Positions 1 through 7,281 are shown, counted from the stretch's first letter. The stretch is 64,000 bases of DNA from Loktanella sp. PT4BL (GCF_003201935.1 NZ_QJJL01000002.1:806001-870000), one strand, 5' to 3'. Program-made: numbers and translations. Notes: generated by a model from the sequence alone, not told the origin.

Positions 1-211
1 CGGCAATCTCGGCGCCTTGCGCATCGGTCAGGATCGCTGCGGCCTTCATGCGCAATGCGTATTGGATAAACTCGCCTCCGTGCACGCGCGCGCCCGGCAA
101 TGCGGCAAAGAGATACCCCGGCTTTACCTCGCGGCTATCCACGGCCAGCCCCGTGATCTGCGCCTCTGCGCCACCGCGTGCTGTCAGCCCAAGTTCCGCC
201 AGTGATTTCAT
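1..211 (-). CDS. murE: UDP-N-acetylmuramoyl-tripeptide synthetase MurE, N-terminal part (runs off left edge)
   Basis: Only the first 70 codons are present. The gene continues past base 1. The reading from the ATG at 211 begins MKSLAELGLTARGG and contains VDSREVKPG followed by LFAALPG, the uridine-binding N-terminal domain signature of MurE. MurE adds meso-diaminopimelate to UDP-MurNAc-L-Ala-D-Glu in the cytoplasm during peptidoglycan synthesis. A GAGGGCGGG stretch just upstream is a likely ribosome binding site. It starts 13 bases after the ftsI stop on the same strand, which is the usual dcw order ftsL-ftsI-murE. The ATP-binding and ligase domains lie outside the window. Confidence 0.87.
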   Translation of the reverse strand, partial: MKSLAELGLTARGGAEAQITGLAVDSREVKPGYLFAALPGARVHGGEFIQYALRMKAAAILTDAQGAEIA

Positions 212-224
212 TGCCCGCCCTCGA

Positions 225-2009
225 TCAGTTTGAGGTCAGTGTTACACCGACCTGCTGAGGCCTGTCTACTTGTGGTCGCAGCCCCAAAAGAGGTGCGGTC
301 CGCCGGATCATTTCGGCCGCAATCGGGACCGCAGTCCAACCCGCAGTGCGGCGCGGCTCTGCGCCTGAATTCTCTGATGGCTCGTCAAGCGTGACGACCA
401 GAACGTACTGCGGATCATTGGCAGGGAACACAGATGCAAAGGTCGAAATGACCTTATCATCATAGTATCCGCCACCTGCGGCGCGCGGCTTGTCCGCGGT
501 TCCCGTTTTGCCACCTACAGCATAACCCTCGACCTCTGCGAAAGAGGCCGTTCCGCGCTCAACCACCTGACGCAGCATGCTGCGCGACGCGGCACTTACG
601 GCTTCGGACACCACCCGCGGGCCTGGTTCTGTCGACGTCTGGCGCAGCAAGGTCGGCGTGACGCGCGTGCCGCCGTTCAAGAGCGACGCATATCCCGCCG
701 CCAGATGGACCGGAGAAGAAGACAGACCGTGGCCGTAAGAAATGGTCATCGTCGAAATCTCGGACCAGTTGGGCGGCAGCAAGGGGCGACCGGTTGGGGC
801 CTCGATCATTTCCAGCGGTGTTGGTTCCAGAAATCCAAGCGAATCCAGAAATGCGCGCTGACGTTCGGCGCCAATCTGCATCGCGATCCGCGCCGTCCCG
901 ATGTTCGAACTCTCGACAATCACGTCCGTGGTGCTGAGCTCCGGTCCATAATCATGAAAGTCACGGATGCGGAACCGGCCCCATGTGAGGGGGCCTTGCG
1001 TGTCGATCATCGTATTGGCGTTCACAAGCCCAAGCTCCATTGCTTGGGCGGTCGTGAATATCTTGAAGACCGAGCCAAGCTCGTAGACCCCCTGCACTGC
1101 ACGGTTGAACAAAGGGCTGTCCGATTGGTCACCTGTTGTCAGGACACGCGGGCGGTTGTTGGGGTCAAAGTCGGGCAATGAGACCATCGAAATAATCTCG
1201 CCGGTGTGGATATCCATCAAGACCGACGCAGCCCCTTTGGCATTCATGATCGACATGCCACCTGCAAGCACCTGCTCGGCTGCGGCCTGCACTGTCAGAT
1301 CAAGCGACAATTGCAGCGGCGCACCTTCGTTTGCGGGATCGCGCAAGTAGCTGTCGAACTGGCGCTCAACCCCGGCCACACCGATGACTTCGGCACTGGC
1401 GACACCTTCGCGGCCATAGCTGGCACCACCCAGAATATGTGCAGCCAGCGGGCCGTTGGGATAAAGCCGCATTTCACGCGGTCCGAAAAGCAGACCGGGC
1501 GAACCAATATCATGCACAGCCTGCATCTGCTCGGGACTGATCTGGCGCCTGATCCACAGGAAACGGCGGTCGCCCTGGAAATCCTTGAGCAGTTCTTCTT
1601 CATCAAGTTCGGGGAAAATCTCGGCCAGACCTTTGGCGGCATTGACCGGATCAATCATGTCGCGCGGGTGCGCGTAAAGCGAGTGGGTCTGCAGGTTCGT
1701 GGCCAGAATGCGCCCGTTTCTGTCAACAATATCAGAGCGCTGACCGATAATCGGGTTACCAACGGCCGAGACGCGCGGCTCTTCAGGCACAGACGAAGCC
1801 AAAGTCCCCATCCGCAGACCGATCACCCCAAAAGCACAGAAAAACGCAAGGCCCAGCACCAGCAGACGCCCTTCGGCACGCTGGCGCTGTTTGTCGGCCA
1901 TGGCCTCATGCCGGCGGGCGCGGTTTTCGGCTTCGATCACATCGGGGTTTTCGCCCCGTGCACGGGCATTGAGGATACGGGCCAGCGGGCGAAGGGGAAT
2001 ACGGCTCAC
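225..2009 (-). CDS. ftsI: Septal peptidoglycan transpeptidase FtsI (PBP3)
   Basis: A 594-residue class B penicillin-binding protein that cross-links peptidoglycan at the division septum. It has a cytoplasmic N-terminus, one membrane anchor near residues 48-67, a PBP dimerisation domain, and a transpeptidase domain carrying all three active-site motifs: SVFK at 313-316 (nucleophile Ser313), SSN near 367-369, and KTGT near 501-504. Length and motif spacing are normal for alphaproteobacterial FtsI. The start overlaps the ftsL stop by 4 bases (ATGA), so the two are translationally coupled. murE follows 13 bases downstream. No internal promoter is evident, so expression should come from the mraZ leader. 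Confidence 0.96.
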   Translation of the reverse strand: MSRIPLRPLARILNARARGENPDVIEAENRARRHEAMADKQRQRAEGRLLVLGLAFFCAFGVIGLRMGTLASSVPEEPRVSAVGNPIIGQRSDIVDRNGRILATNLQTHSLYAHPRDMIDPVNAAKGLAEIFPELDEEELLKDFQGDRRFLWIRRQISPEQMQAVHDIGSPGLLFGPREMRLYPNGPLAAHILGGASYGREGVASAEVIGVAGVERQFDSYLRDPANEGAPLQLSLDLTVQAAAEQVLAGGMSIMNAKGAASVLMDIHTGEIISMVSLPDFDPNNRPRVLTTGDQSDSPLFNRAVQGVYELGSVFKIFTTAQAMELGLVNANTMIDTQGPLTWGRFRIRDFHDYGPELSTTDVIVESSNIGTARIAMQIGAERQRAFLDSLGFLEPTPLEMIEAPTGRPLLPPNWSEISTMTISYGHGLSSSPVHLAAGYASLLNGGTRVTPTLLRQTSTEPGPRVVSEAVSAASRSMLRQVVERGTASFAEVEGYAVGGKTGTADKPRAAGGGYYDDKVISTFASVFPANDPQYVLVVTLDEPSENSGAEPRRTAGWTAVPIAAEMIRRTAPLLGLRPQVDRPQQVGVTLTSN

Positions 2010-2365
2010 AGATCGTTCTCCATCGCTTTCAATTGATCATACGACAGTTCGATCGGGTTTGTGATCGGCAGGATCGGCGGAAGCGGATAAATGATCTGGT
2101 CCACGGCGCCAAAGGCATCCGGCATCAGGGGCAGCAGACCCAGACGATCAAAATTCAGATCCGCCAGATCGGCCAGACGGTCGGGACGGTTCAGATAGGC
2201 CCATTCGGCACGCAACATGCTGATACGTTCGTGTGCCGCGCCAATCTGCCCGTGCAGGTCACGCACTTCCGCGATGGCTGCTTGGGTCTTGTAATTCTCG
2301 TGATAGGCCCAAAACGCGAGCCCCATGACGGCCATAGCTGTCAAAACATAAAACAAACCCCGCAC
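2006..2365 (-). CDS. ftsL: Cell division protein FtsL
   Basis: A 119-residue bitopic membrane protein with a short N-terminal tail, a single membrane span (about residues 3-22, LFYVLTAMAVMGLAF) and a periplasmic heptad-like helix (about 28-70). This is the FtsL layout; FtsL forms the FtsQLB complex that activates FtsWI. It begins with GTG, and the stop of rsmH abuts it directly (TAAGTG), so there is no gap. It overlaps ftsI by 4 bases. Sequence conservation in this family is low. The call rests on size, topology and its place between rsmH and ftsI. Confidence 0.85.
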   Translation of the reverse strand: MRGLFYVLTAMAVMGLAFWAYHENYKTQAAIAEVRDLHGQIGAAHERISMLRAEWAYLNRPDRLADLADLNFDRLGLLPLMPDAFGAVDQIIYPLPPILPITNPIELSYDQLKAMENDL

Positions 2366-3346
2366 TTACCGGCCCCCTTTCTTCTTTTTCATCGGCATCC
2401 CCAAGAGCGCCGGATCAATCGCTTCGGCTGGCGCATCTGTGCGGATGGCCACGCGCAACTTGGCCGAACGCGACCGTGGGTTCTCGGCCAGTTCCTGTTC
2501 ATCCGGTCCGATCGCCTTGCGCTTCTCGATGCGCCAGGCAGGCGTCACCTGTTCCGTTTCTGGTGCATAACGGTTTGCGTTAGCCGTATTGCCGGAACGT
2601 GCCTGCAAGAACCGTTTCACCATACGGTCTTCGACGGAATGGAAGGTGACAACTGCCAGTTGGCCACCGGGTTTCAAGGCGCGTTCAGCGGCCATCAGGC
2701 CTTCGGCCAATTCGCCGTATTCGTTGTTCACCGCAATGCGCAGCGCCTGAAAGGTGCGCGTCGCGGGATGTGATTGGCCGGGTTTTGCGCGCGGCAGACA
2801 GCCCTCAACGATCTTGGCCAGTTGTAGTGTTGTCGTCAGCGGGCGCGCTGCAACAATCGCCTTGGCGATCCGCCGCGATGCGCGCTCTTCGCCGTAAAGA
2901 TAGATGATGTCGGCCAACTCGGCTTCATCAGCCGAATTGCAAAGATCAGCGGCAGAAGGCCCGTCCTGCGACATCCGCATATCAAGCGGCCCGTCGCGCA
3001 TAAAGGAAAAGCCACGTTCGGCCAGATCAAGCTGCATTGAACTGACCCCGAGATCGAGCACGACACCATCGAGATCGGTGCCATATTCATCCAGTTTCGA
3101 AAAGACGCCCGCGACCGTTTCAATCCGGTCGCCATAGTCGCCGATCCAGTCCGCCGCCATCTCGAAGGCCAGCGGGTCACGGTCCACGCCGATGACTTTA
3201 TCCGCCCCCGCTGCCAGCAATGCGCGCGTATAGCCACCGTTACCAAATGTACCATCCAGCCAGACCCCGGAAACAGGCGAGACCGCTGCAATGAGCGGTC
3301 TGATCAGTACGGGGATATGCGGTGATTTTTCAGCGGCAGCAGACAT
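2366..3346 (-). CDS. rsmH: 16S rRNA (cytosine-1402-N4)-methyltransferase RsmH
   Basis: A 326-residue SAM-dependent methyltransferase, formerly MraW, that modifies C1402 in the ribosomal P site. The N-terminus reads HIPVLI, then [14 protein letters not shown] (SAM-binding motif I), [11 protein letters not shown], and later [11 protein letters not shown] and [14 protein letters not shown], all hallmarks of the family. [15 protein letters not shown] near the middle is the conserved C-terminal block. It lies 3 bases after mraZ and abuts ftsL, as is standard in dcw clusters. Confidence 0.96.
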   Translation of the reverse strand: MSAAAEKSPHIPVLIRPLIAAVSPVSGVWLDGTFGNGGYTRALLAAGADKVIGVDRDPLAFEMAADWIGDYGDRIETVAGVFSKLDEYGTDLDGVVLDLGVSSMQLDLAERGFSFMRDGPLDMRMSQDGPSAADLCNSADEAELADIIYLYGEERASRRIAKAIVAARPLTTTLQLAKIVEGCLPRAKPGQSHPATRTFQALRIAVNNEYGELAEGLMAAERALKPGGQLAVVTFHSVEDRMVKRFLQARSGNTANANRYAPETEQVTPAWRIEKRKAIGPDEQELAENPRSRSAKLRVAIRTDAPAEAIDPALLGMPMKKKKGGR

Positions 3347-3349
3347 GGG

Positions 3350-3841
3350 TCATTCATCCAATAGGATGAGCGGGTCAAAGTCTTCCCCCTGCTCGTCCAG
3401 CCAGCCGGTGACCCCTTCGGACACCGCGCCAAAGACGTCTGCTTTCCAGATTTCGAAATAGTCACCGAGGCCCACGAACGTCAGTTCGCCATCGGTCAGG
3501 CCCAGTTTTTCGCGCTGTTTGATCGGCATGACGGTGCGCCCGTCTTTATCAACGTCCAGCTTGATGGACTGACCGATAATCAGAAGCGACAGCTTGCGCT
3601 TGCGTTCCGAACCGCGCGGCAAGGCCTTGATCTGGGCCGCCAGCGCGTTGAATTCATCAACCGTATAGCCCTGCAGGTTATTTTTCAGGTGATCGCCGTA
3701 AAGCAGATACATGCGGGGAAAAAGGCCCGGAGCCCAGTCAGGATCGCCCGCTTCAAGCACACGGCGGAAATCAGCAGGGATCGACATGCGCCCCTTTCCG
3801 TCCACCTTCTGGGTGTGTGTGCCCGTGAAACTTTGATCCAC
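3350..3841 (-). CDS. mraZ: Transcriptional regulator MraZ
   Basis: A 163-residue protein with two AbrB-like swapped-hairpin repeats: KVDGKGRMSIPADFRRVL near residues 12-30 and a second around DKDGRTVMPIKQREKLGL. MraZ binds its own promoter and tunes expression of the dcw operon; in E. coli it represses. It is slightly longer than the usual 143-155 residues because of an alphaproteobacterial insertion. It is the first gene of the operon and is preceded by an unusually long leader. Its start is supported by the typical opening MDQSFTGTHTQKVDGKGR. No clear MraZ box array could be assigned by eye in the leader. Confidence 0.95.
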   Translation of the reverse strand: MDQSFTGTHTQKVDGKGRMSIPADFRRVLEAGDPDWAPGLFPRMYLLYGDHLKNNLQGYTVDEFNALAAQIKALPRGSERKRKLSLLIIGQSIKLDVDKDGRTVMPIKQREKLGLTDGELTFVGLGDYFEIWKADVFGAVSEGVTGWLDEQGEDFDPLILLDE

Positions 3842-3884
3842 TGCCCCTTGCGTCCTTACACCCCCGAATTTGCCTTAGATGTGA

Positions 3885-4127
3885 AAACGGCGGATTGATC
3901 TGCTGCCACTGATCAATCCGCCGTCTCGTCCCTTACGGGAAGTCCGACTGCGCGTGCCACCTGGGGGGATGTCTGCTCGCTCACGCGCCGGATCTAGTTT
4001 CGGTAATGGCGAAGCCTGTATGAAACCTGCTTTTGCCGGTTGGGGTTCTTAATTTGCCCCTTTGAAGTCGTGTTCGTCATTACCGTGAAACAGTTGTGGC
4101 ACCAGTTGCCGCTTCGATCAACAGTTT
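3885..4127 (-). ncRNA. Extended dcw 5' leader, candidate UpsM-like sRNA
   Basis: The minus strand between a candidate promoter near 4160-4134 and the hairpin ending near 3885 would give a leader RNA of about 240 nt, upstream of mraZ and ending in a stem-loop followed by TTTTC. In R. sphaeroides the dcw cluster is preceded by a long leader that gives the abundant sRNA UpsM by partial termination. The position and architecture here match, but I cannot compare primary sequence. No reading frame in this stretch looks like a gene. Both ends are estimates. Confidence 0.5.
3887..3924 (-). terminator. Perfect 14-bp hairpin in the mraZ leader (partial terminator)
   Basis: ACGGCGGATTGATC at 3887-3900 and its exact reverse complement at 3911-3924 enclose a 10-base loop. 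Read on the minus strand the stem is followed by TTTTC, a short U-tract, about 45 bases upstream of the mraZ start. It fits an intrinsic or partial terminator that releases a leader sRNA before the dcw genes. Confidence 0.65.
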
Positions 4128-4133
4128 TTTGGG

Positions 4134-4160
4134 ATTTTATGGTACTACATGGTGTTTCAA
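4134..4160 (-). promoter_or_regulatory. Candidate dcw promoter
   Basis: On the minus strand TTGAAA (4160-4155) and TAAAAT (4139-4134) are 15 bases apart. The same stretch also reads as CTTGAAA, 12 bases, CCATAA, which resembles a heat-shock sigma (RpoH) promoter. Spacing is short for a housekeeping promoter. TTGACG at 4233-4228 is an alternative -35. No promoter could be fixed with certainty. Confidence 0.3.
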
Positions 4161-4482
4161 GGGTGCCCCGCGAACAACATGTGGATGAAATCGCACTTGA
4201 GTATCGCAATTGTAGCGGTAATTTTGACGTCAAACACAATATGTAGTGATAAATTTATGACTTCTTGATGCCGCTAAATCTTCCGGTTTTTCCGGCCATG
4301 GAAACAGCTATTCAACGTCAGAACTGAAACTAGAGCAAATTTGATCAGTTCAGACGAAGAATCCTTGCCGCGTTTGATTCGTTGAACAAGAAGATTCCAT
4401 GAAATCCCGATTTGATCCTGTCGGCGCTCGGCAGGTTCTGCTGTCTAGGAGTCTGAAGCTGATTTTGGCTGCGGTGCTCTCT
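4161..4482. other. Intergenic region without a recognisable gene
   Basis: These 322 bases between the GNAT gene and the dcw leader are more A+T-rich than their surroundings. They contain a short hairpin CCGG-aaaaa-CCGG near 4290 (minus-strand reading) and possible -35 and -10 hexamers, but no reading frame with database-like features and no tRNA. They probably hold upstream promoter elements for the dcw leader and the 3' end of the acetyltransferase transcript. Confidence 0.4.
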
Positions 4483-4977
4483 TCACTCAGGCGCCGTATC
4501 AATCAGCCGTTTATGCATGACATAGGCGTCAACAAAGCCCTGCGACGGATGTGCAAACGCATCAGGGATCGTGCCGACAGTGGTAAAGCCCAACCGATGC
4601 CACAGCCGGACAGCGCCGGTATTGCTGGCAAGAACCAAGTTGAACTGCATCGCATGGTAGCCCAGCGCGCGTGCCGCCTTCTGGCTGTGGACGCACATCT
4701 GCGCGGCCAGCCCCTGCCCCCGCGCGGCAGGTGCTACGATATAACCACAGTTGCAGATATGCGCGCCGCCACCGGCCTGGTTTGTCTTAATATAGTAGGT
4801 GCCGATGATCCCGCGGGTGTCTTCAGCCACGAAACAGGCCGCGCGGCCCGTCCAATAACGCAGGGCATCTTCCTTGCCGATTGCGGGATCCACCGCATAA
4901 GTATCGCCTGCGCGAAAGACATCACGCAACAGCGGCCAGATGGCATCAAAGTCCGCAGCCCCGGCCTTGCGGATCAT
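4483..4977 (-). CDS. GNAT-family N-acetyltransferase
   Basis: A 164-residue single-domain GNAT protein. The acetyl-CoA pyrophosphate-binding motif A is VAPAARGQGLAAQMC near residues 82-96, preceded by a beta-strand (GAHICNCGYIV) and followed by the motif B region ASNTGAVRLWHRLGF, which is typical of the superfamily. The substrate cannot be told from sequence. The start codon shares one base with the mrp stop (TGATG), so the gene is probably translated from the mrp transcript. Family members acetylate amino acids, polyamines, antibiotics or proteins. Confidence 0.85.
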   Translation of the reverse strand: MIRKAGAADFDAIWPLLRDVFRAGDTYAVDPAIGKEDALRYWTGRAACFVAEDTRGIIGTYYIKTNQAGGGAHICNCGYIVAPAARGQGLAAQMCVHSQKAARALGYHAMQFNLVLASNTGAVRLWHRLGFTTVGTIPDAFAHPSQGFVDAYVMHKRLIDTAPE

Positions 4978-6050
4978 CAGGCCATGCCACCTTCGATAAA
5001 GCGCCGCGCCAAGGCACGGTAGGCATCGGCCATCGGCCCGTCGCCCGCCGCAATCGGCGTCCCACCGTCGCCTGCAAGCCGCGTATCAAGATCAATCGGC
5101 AGTGAACCGAGGAAAGGCACCCCGATCTTCTGGGCCTCGGCAGCAACACCGCCATGACCGAATATCTGCGATTCATGCCCGCAATTCGGACAGTGGAAGG
5201 TCGACATATTCTCGATCAACCCCAGAACCGGTGTGCCAAGGTTGTTGAACATATCGAGCGCCTTGCGCGCATCAATCAGCGCCACATCCTGCGGCGTGCT
5301 GACGACAACCGCTCCGGTCAGTTCGGTTTTCTGGCACAGTGTCAATTGCACATCACCTGTCCCGGGCGGCAGATCGACGATCAGCACGTCAAGTTCGCCC
5401 CACTGGACCTGTCCCAGCATCTGCTGCAAAGCCCCCATCAACATCGGTCCGCGCCAGACAACAGCCTTTCCTTCCTCCAGCATCAGACCAATGGACATCA
5501 TCGTGACGCCATGCGCCTGCAGCGGAATGATGGTCTTGCCATCCGGGCTGCCGGGGCGCTTGTTCACGCCCATCATGCGGGGCTGCGACGGGCCATAGAT
5601 ATCCGCATCCAGCAGGCCCACCCGACGCCCCTCGCGCGCAAGCGCAACCGCAAGATTGGAAGACACAGTAGATTTACCGACCCCGCCCTTACCTGAACCA
5701 ATCGCCAGAATGCGATCGACACCGGACACCTTTGCAGGTCCAGCCTGCGGCGTCGGGTGACGCCCGACCTTCAGCGAGGGTGGCGCGGCAGGTGTTGGTG
5801 CCGGACCATGCGCCGTGAGCACTACAGAGACCGCCTCAACACCGGGCAAACGGCGCACGATATCTTCCGCTGCGCGGCGGACCCCGTCCATTTTGGCGGC
5901 CTCGGCCGGATCAGCCGCCTCAATCACGAAACGAACGGCACCATTCTCAATCGTCAAGGCGCGGATCATGTCGCGCGACACGAGATCCTCTCCGCCGGGC
6001 AAAGTGAGTCGGGACAGAGCGCCTAAAATTTCATCGCGTGTGACAGCCAT
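4977..6050 (-). CDS. mrp: Mrp/NBP35-type iron-sulfur cluster carrier ATPase
   Basis: A 357-residue protein with an N-terminal DUF59 (MIP18-like) domain in residues 1-80, a proline-rich linker, and a deviant-Walker P-loop NTPase domain starting [11 protein letters not shown] at 118-128. A CPNC pair at 287-290 is the Fe-S ligand motif that bridges the dimer. Mrp/ApbC proteins carry [4Fe-4S] clusters to apoproteins in the cytoplasm. The DLPPGTGD motif near 226 is also typical. It is transcribed with the GNAT gene downstream. The 248 bases upstream, shared with the divergent DUF1127 gene, hold its promoter, which I could not place. Confidence 0.94.
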   Translation of the reverse strand: MAVTRDEILGALSRLTLPGGEDLVSRDMIRALTIENGAVRFVIEAADPAEAAKMDGVRRAAEDIVRRLPGVEAVSVVLTAHGPAPTPAAPPSLKVGRHPTPQAGPAKVSGVDRILAIGSGKGGVGKSTVSSNLAVALAREGRRVGLLDADIYGPSQPRMMGVNKRPGSPDGKTIIPLQAHGVTMMSIGLMLEEGKAVVWRGPMLMGALQQMLGQVQWGELDVLIVDLPPGTGDVQLTLCQKTELTGAVVVSTPQDVALIDARKALDMFNNLGTPVLGLIENMSTFHCPNCGHESQIFGHGGVAAEAQKIGVPFLGSLPIDLDTRLAGDGGTPIAAGDGPMADAYRALARRFIEGGMA

Positions 6051-6194
6051 TACAGGACCCTTGTTTCGTTTGTGTTCAAATTCGCGCCAACCTTTGGCAG
6101 GTTTATGTCGGAGCGCAAGGCCTCGGGCGCCGATGCTTAATTTTGTGACAGTTTCATAACAATAGGTCAGGAGTGCTTATGCATTTACCGCATA

Positions 6195-6230
6195 GCTGCA
6201 TTGCAGAAAGATCTATTGTGCAACTGCAGC
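6195..6230. promoter_or_regulatory. Imperfect inverted repeat between mrp and the DUF1127 gene
   Basis: GCTGCATTGCA (6195-6205) pairs with TGCAACTGCAGC (6219-6230) with one bulged base and a 13-base spacer. It lies about 70 bases upstream of the DUF1127 start, in the only intergenic region that can hold the promoters of mrp and of the DUF1127-sRNA unit. It could be an operator or a hairpin in the 5' leader. No clear RpoH-type promoter was found by eye. Confidence 0.35.
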
Positions 6231-6298
6231 ATAATCATACATCTTGGTCACAACACAGCGGCAGAAGTCGCAGAGCAAACAGATAATAGAGTAGTAAA

Positions 6299-6514
6299 AT
6301 GACCGTTCGTACCGAAACATTCTTCACTGGCACTTCCTTGGGTGAGCGTATCGCTTCATTCCGCGCCGAGCTTGCCGTGAAAGCCGCCAAGCGCCGCGTT
6401 TACAATCAAACGCTGAGCGAACTGCAAAGCTTGTCTTCGCGTGACCTTGCCGATCTGGGCATGTCGCGCAGCATGATCCAGTCTGTCGCCTATGAGGCCG
6501 CATACGGAAAGTAA
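6299..6514 (+). CDS. DUF1127 small protein, CcaF1-like
   Basis: A 71-residue protein with a C-terminal DUF1127 (YjiS-like) domain: YNQTLSELQSLSSRDLADLGMSRSMIQSVAYEAAYGK, where the L-x-x-L-S-x-R-x-L-x-D-x-G core is diagnostic. Arg- and Lys-rich helices precede it (residues 17-35). In R. sphaeroides a DUF1127 protein of this kind, CcaF1, is an RNA-binding protein encoded directly upstream of the CcsR sRNAs and co-transcribed with them. Here too an array of CCUCCUCCC stem-loops begins 13 bases after the stop. It likely takes part in maturation or turnover of those RNAs. Homology to CcaF1 in particular, rather than to other DUF1127 proteins, is inferred from context. Confidence 0.88.
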   Translation: MTVRTETFFTGTSLGERIASFRAELAVKAAKRRVYNQTLSELQSLSSRDLADLGMSRSMIQSVAYEAAYGK

Positions 6515-6527
6515 TTCACGAATTCAG

Positions 6528-6555
6528 ATCTGCTACCTCCTCCCTTTAGGCAGAT
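6528..6555 (+). ncRNA. CcsR-like stem-loop 1 (CCUCCUCCC in loop)
   Basis: ATCTGC (6528-6533) pairs with GCAGAT (6550-6555) and exposes CCTCCTCCC at 6536-6544 in a 16-base loop. It is the first of seven tandem elements downstream of the DUF1127 gene, and its stem is the shortest. Confidence 0.8.
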
Positions 6556-6560
6556 TTGAA

Positions 6561-6597
6561 CCAAGGCCCATCGCTTCACCTCCTCCCGAGGCTTTGG
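6561..6597 (+). ncRNA. CcsR-like stem-loop 2
   Basis: CCAAGGCC (6561-6568) pairs with GGCTTTGG (6590-6597), one G-U pair. The 21-base loop holds CCTCCTCCC at 6579-6587, preceded by CA, so that the 16S rRNA tail sequence CACCTCCT occurs intact. Confidence 0.82.
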
Positions 6598-6605
6598 GTC
6601 AGCAA

Positions 6606-6648
6606 TAAGGTGGCGGCATCCACCTCCTCCCGGGTGCCGCCGCTTTAT
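6606..6648 (+). ncRNA. CcsR-like stem-loop 3
   Basis: GGCGGCA (6612-6618) pairs with TGCCGCC (6635-6641). Outer pairs ATAAGG and CTTTAT extend the stem. CCTCCTCCC lies at 6623-6631 in the loop, again inside CACCTCCT. Confidence 0.85.
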
Positions 6649-6657
6649 CATACCAGT

Positions 6658-6693
6658 TTCGGAACCGCCCATCCTCCTCCCGGGTGGAACCGA
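6658..6693 (+). ncRNA. CcsR-like stem-loop 4
   Basis: TCGG-aa-CCGCCC pairs with GGGTGG-aa-CCGA around a loop with CCTCCTCCC at 6673-6681. The symmetric AA/AA internal loop and the conserved pairing on both sides of it support a selected RNA structure rather than a chance repeat. Confidence 0.82.
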
Positions 6694-6702
6694 TGATACC
6701 GC

Positions 6703-6733
6703 AGGCCGCGCTCACCTCCTCCCGAGCAACGCC
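6703..6733 (+). ncRNA. CcsR-like stem-loop 5
   Basis: GCTC and GAGC close a 10-base loop ACCTCCTCCC (motif 6715-6723). GGC and GCC pair outside a 3 x 3 internal loop. CACCTCCT is intact. Confidence 0.75.
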
Positions 6734-6742
6734 AGCGAGGAC

Positions 6743-6782
6743 GCGCCTTGCTTCTTCTCCTCCCGAGACGCAAGGAGGCGCT
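6743..6782 (+). ncRNA. CcsR-like stem-loop 6 (degenerate motif)
   Basis: GCGCC-TTGC pairs with GCAA and GGCGC with a 3-base bulge. The loop motif at 6756-6764 is TCTCCTCCC, the only copy with its first C replaced, so CTCCTCCC remains. Confidence 0.75.
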
Positions 6783-6793
6783 GATAAATAAAG

Positions 6794-6833
6794 ACGGTCA
6801 TGTCCACCTCCTCCCGGGCATGGCCGTTTTTTT
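6794..6833 (+). ncRNA. CcsR-like stem-loop 7, also the intrinsic terminator of the array
   Basis: A 12-bp stem (6794-6805 with 6816-6827, two G-U pairs) encloses the 10-base loop ACCTCCTCCC (motif 6807-6815) and is followed by seven T (6827-6833). It is thus both the last motif-bearing element and a Rho-independent terminator for the DUF1127-sRNA unit. On the minus strand the same hairpin is followed by CTTTATTTATC and sits at the stop of the Lrp gene, so it may terminate from both sides. Confidence 0.88.
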
Positions 6834-7281
6834 ATGCGCGCACGTCTTTCGGCGACCCCATCACCATATAGCTCGTGATCGAACGCACATGCGGCACAGT
6901 TCCCAATATATCGGTGTGAAACGCCTTATAGGCGCGCAAATCCGCAACCTCGACACGCAGCATGTATTCGAACGCCCCTGCGACATTGTGACATTCAGTT
7001 ACCTCATCGGTGCGTTCCATCGCCTGTTCGAATGCCGTTTGCGCAGCCTTTGTATGTTCCGACAGGCCAACGGCAACATAAACCACAAAAGCGCGACCGG
7101 TCTGGGCGGGGTCCAGACGCGCGCGGTAGCCCTTGATCACGCCCGATTTTTCCAGTTCCTGTACGCGTCGTAAGCAAGCCGACGGCGACAGGCCGACCCG
7201 GTCCGCAAGTTCGATATTGCTGATCCGCCCGTCACGAGAAAGACAGCGCAATATATTGTGGTTAATTGAATCAATTTTCAT
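6832..7281 (-). CDS. Lrp/AsnC-family transcriptional regulator
   Basis: A 149-residue regulator from the ATG at 7281. An ATG at 7284 and a TTG further up also keep the frame open, but MKIDSINHNILRCL is the usual family start. Residues 1-50 form the winged helix-turn-helix (NIELADRVGLSPSACLRRVQELE) and 70-140 the RAM effector-binding domain (AFEYMLRVEVADLRAY). The divergent LysE-type exporter gene starts 75 bases away across an inverted repeat, a common pairing in which the Lrp protein senses an amino acid and controls its export. Its TAA stop lies inside the T-tract of the sRNA array terminator. Confidence 0.92.
   Translation of the reverse strand: MKIDSINHNILRCLSRDGRISNIELADRVGLSPSACLRRVQELEKSGVIKGYRARLDPAQTGRAFVVYVAVGLSEHTKAAQTAFEQAMERTDEVTECHNVAGAFEYMLRVEVADLRAYKAFHTDILGTVPHVRSITSYMVMGSPKDVRA

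Noticed and set aside
4040-4246. 68-codon plus-strand frame in the dcw leader region
   Set aside because: It has no ribosome site and no family features, and it lies opposite the predicted leader RNA.
3842-4400. RNase P RNA gene, sometimes found near mraZ
   Set aside because: The conserved GAGGAAAGTCC and ACAGAA elements are absent on both strands.
6490-6804. Minus-strand small frames each preceded by GGGAGGAGG, which would look like strong ribosome sites
   Set aside because: GGGAGGAGG is only the complement of the loop motif. The frames differ in length and content and run through hairpins, while the plus strand has the DUF1127 gene upstream and the terminator downstream.
6528-6833. Regularly spaced repeats that could be read as a CRISPR array
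   Set aside because: The shared unit is only 9 bases, spacing varies from 41 to 51, each unit is a separate hairpin with its own stem, the last one is a terminator, and there are no cas genes.
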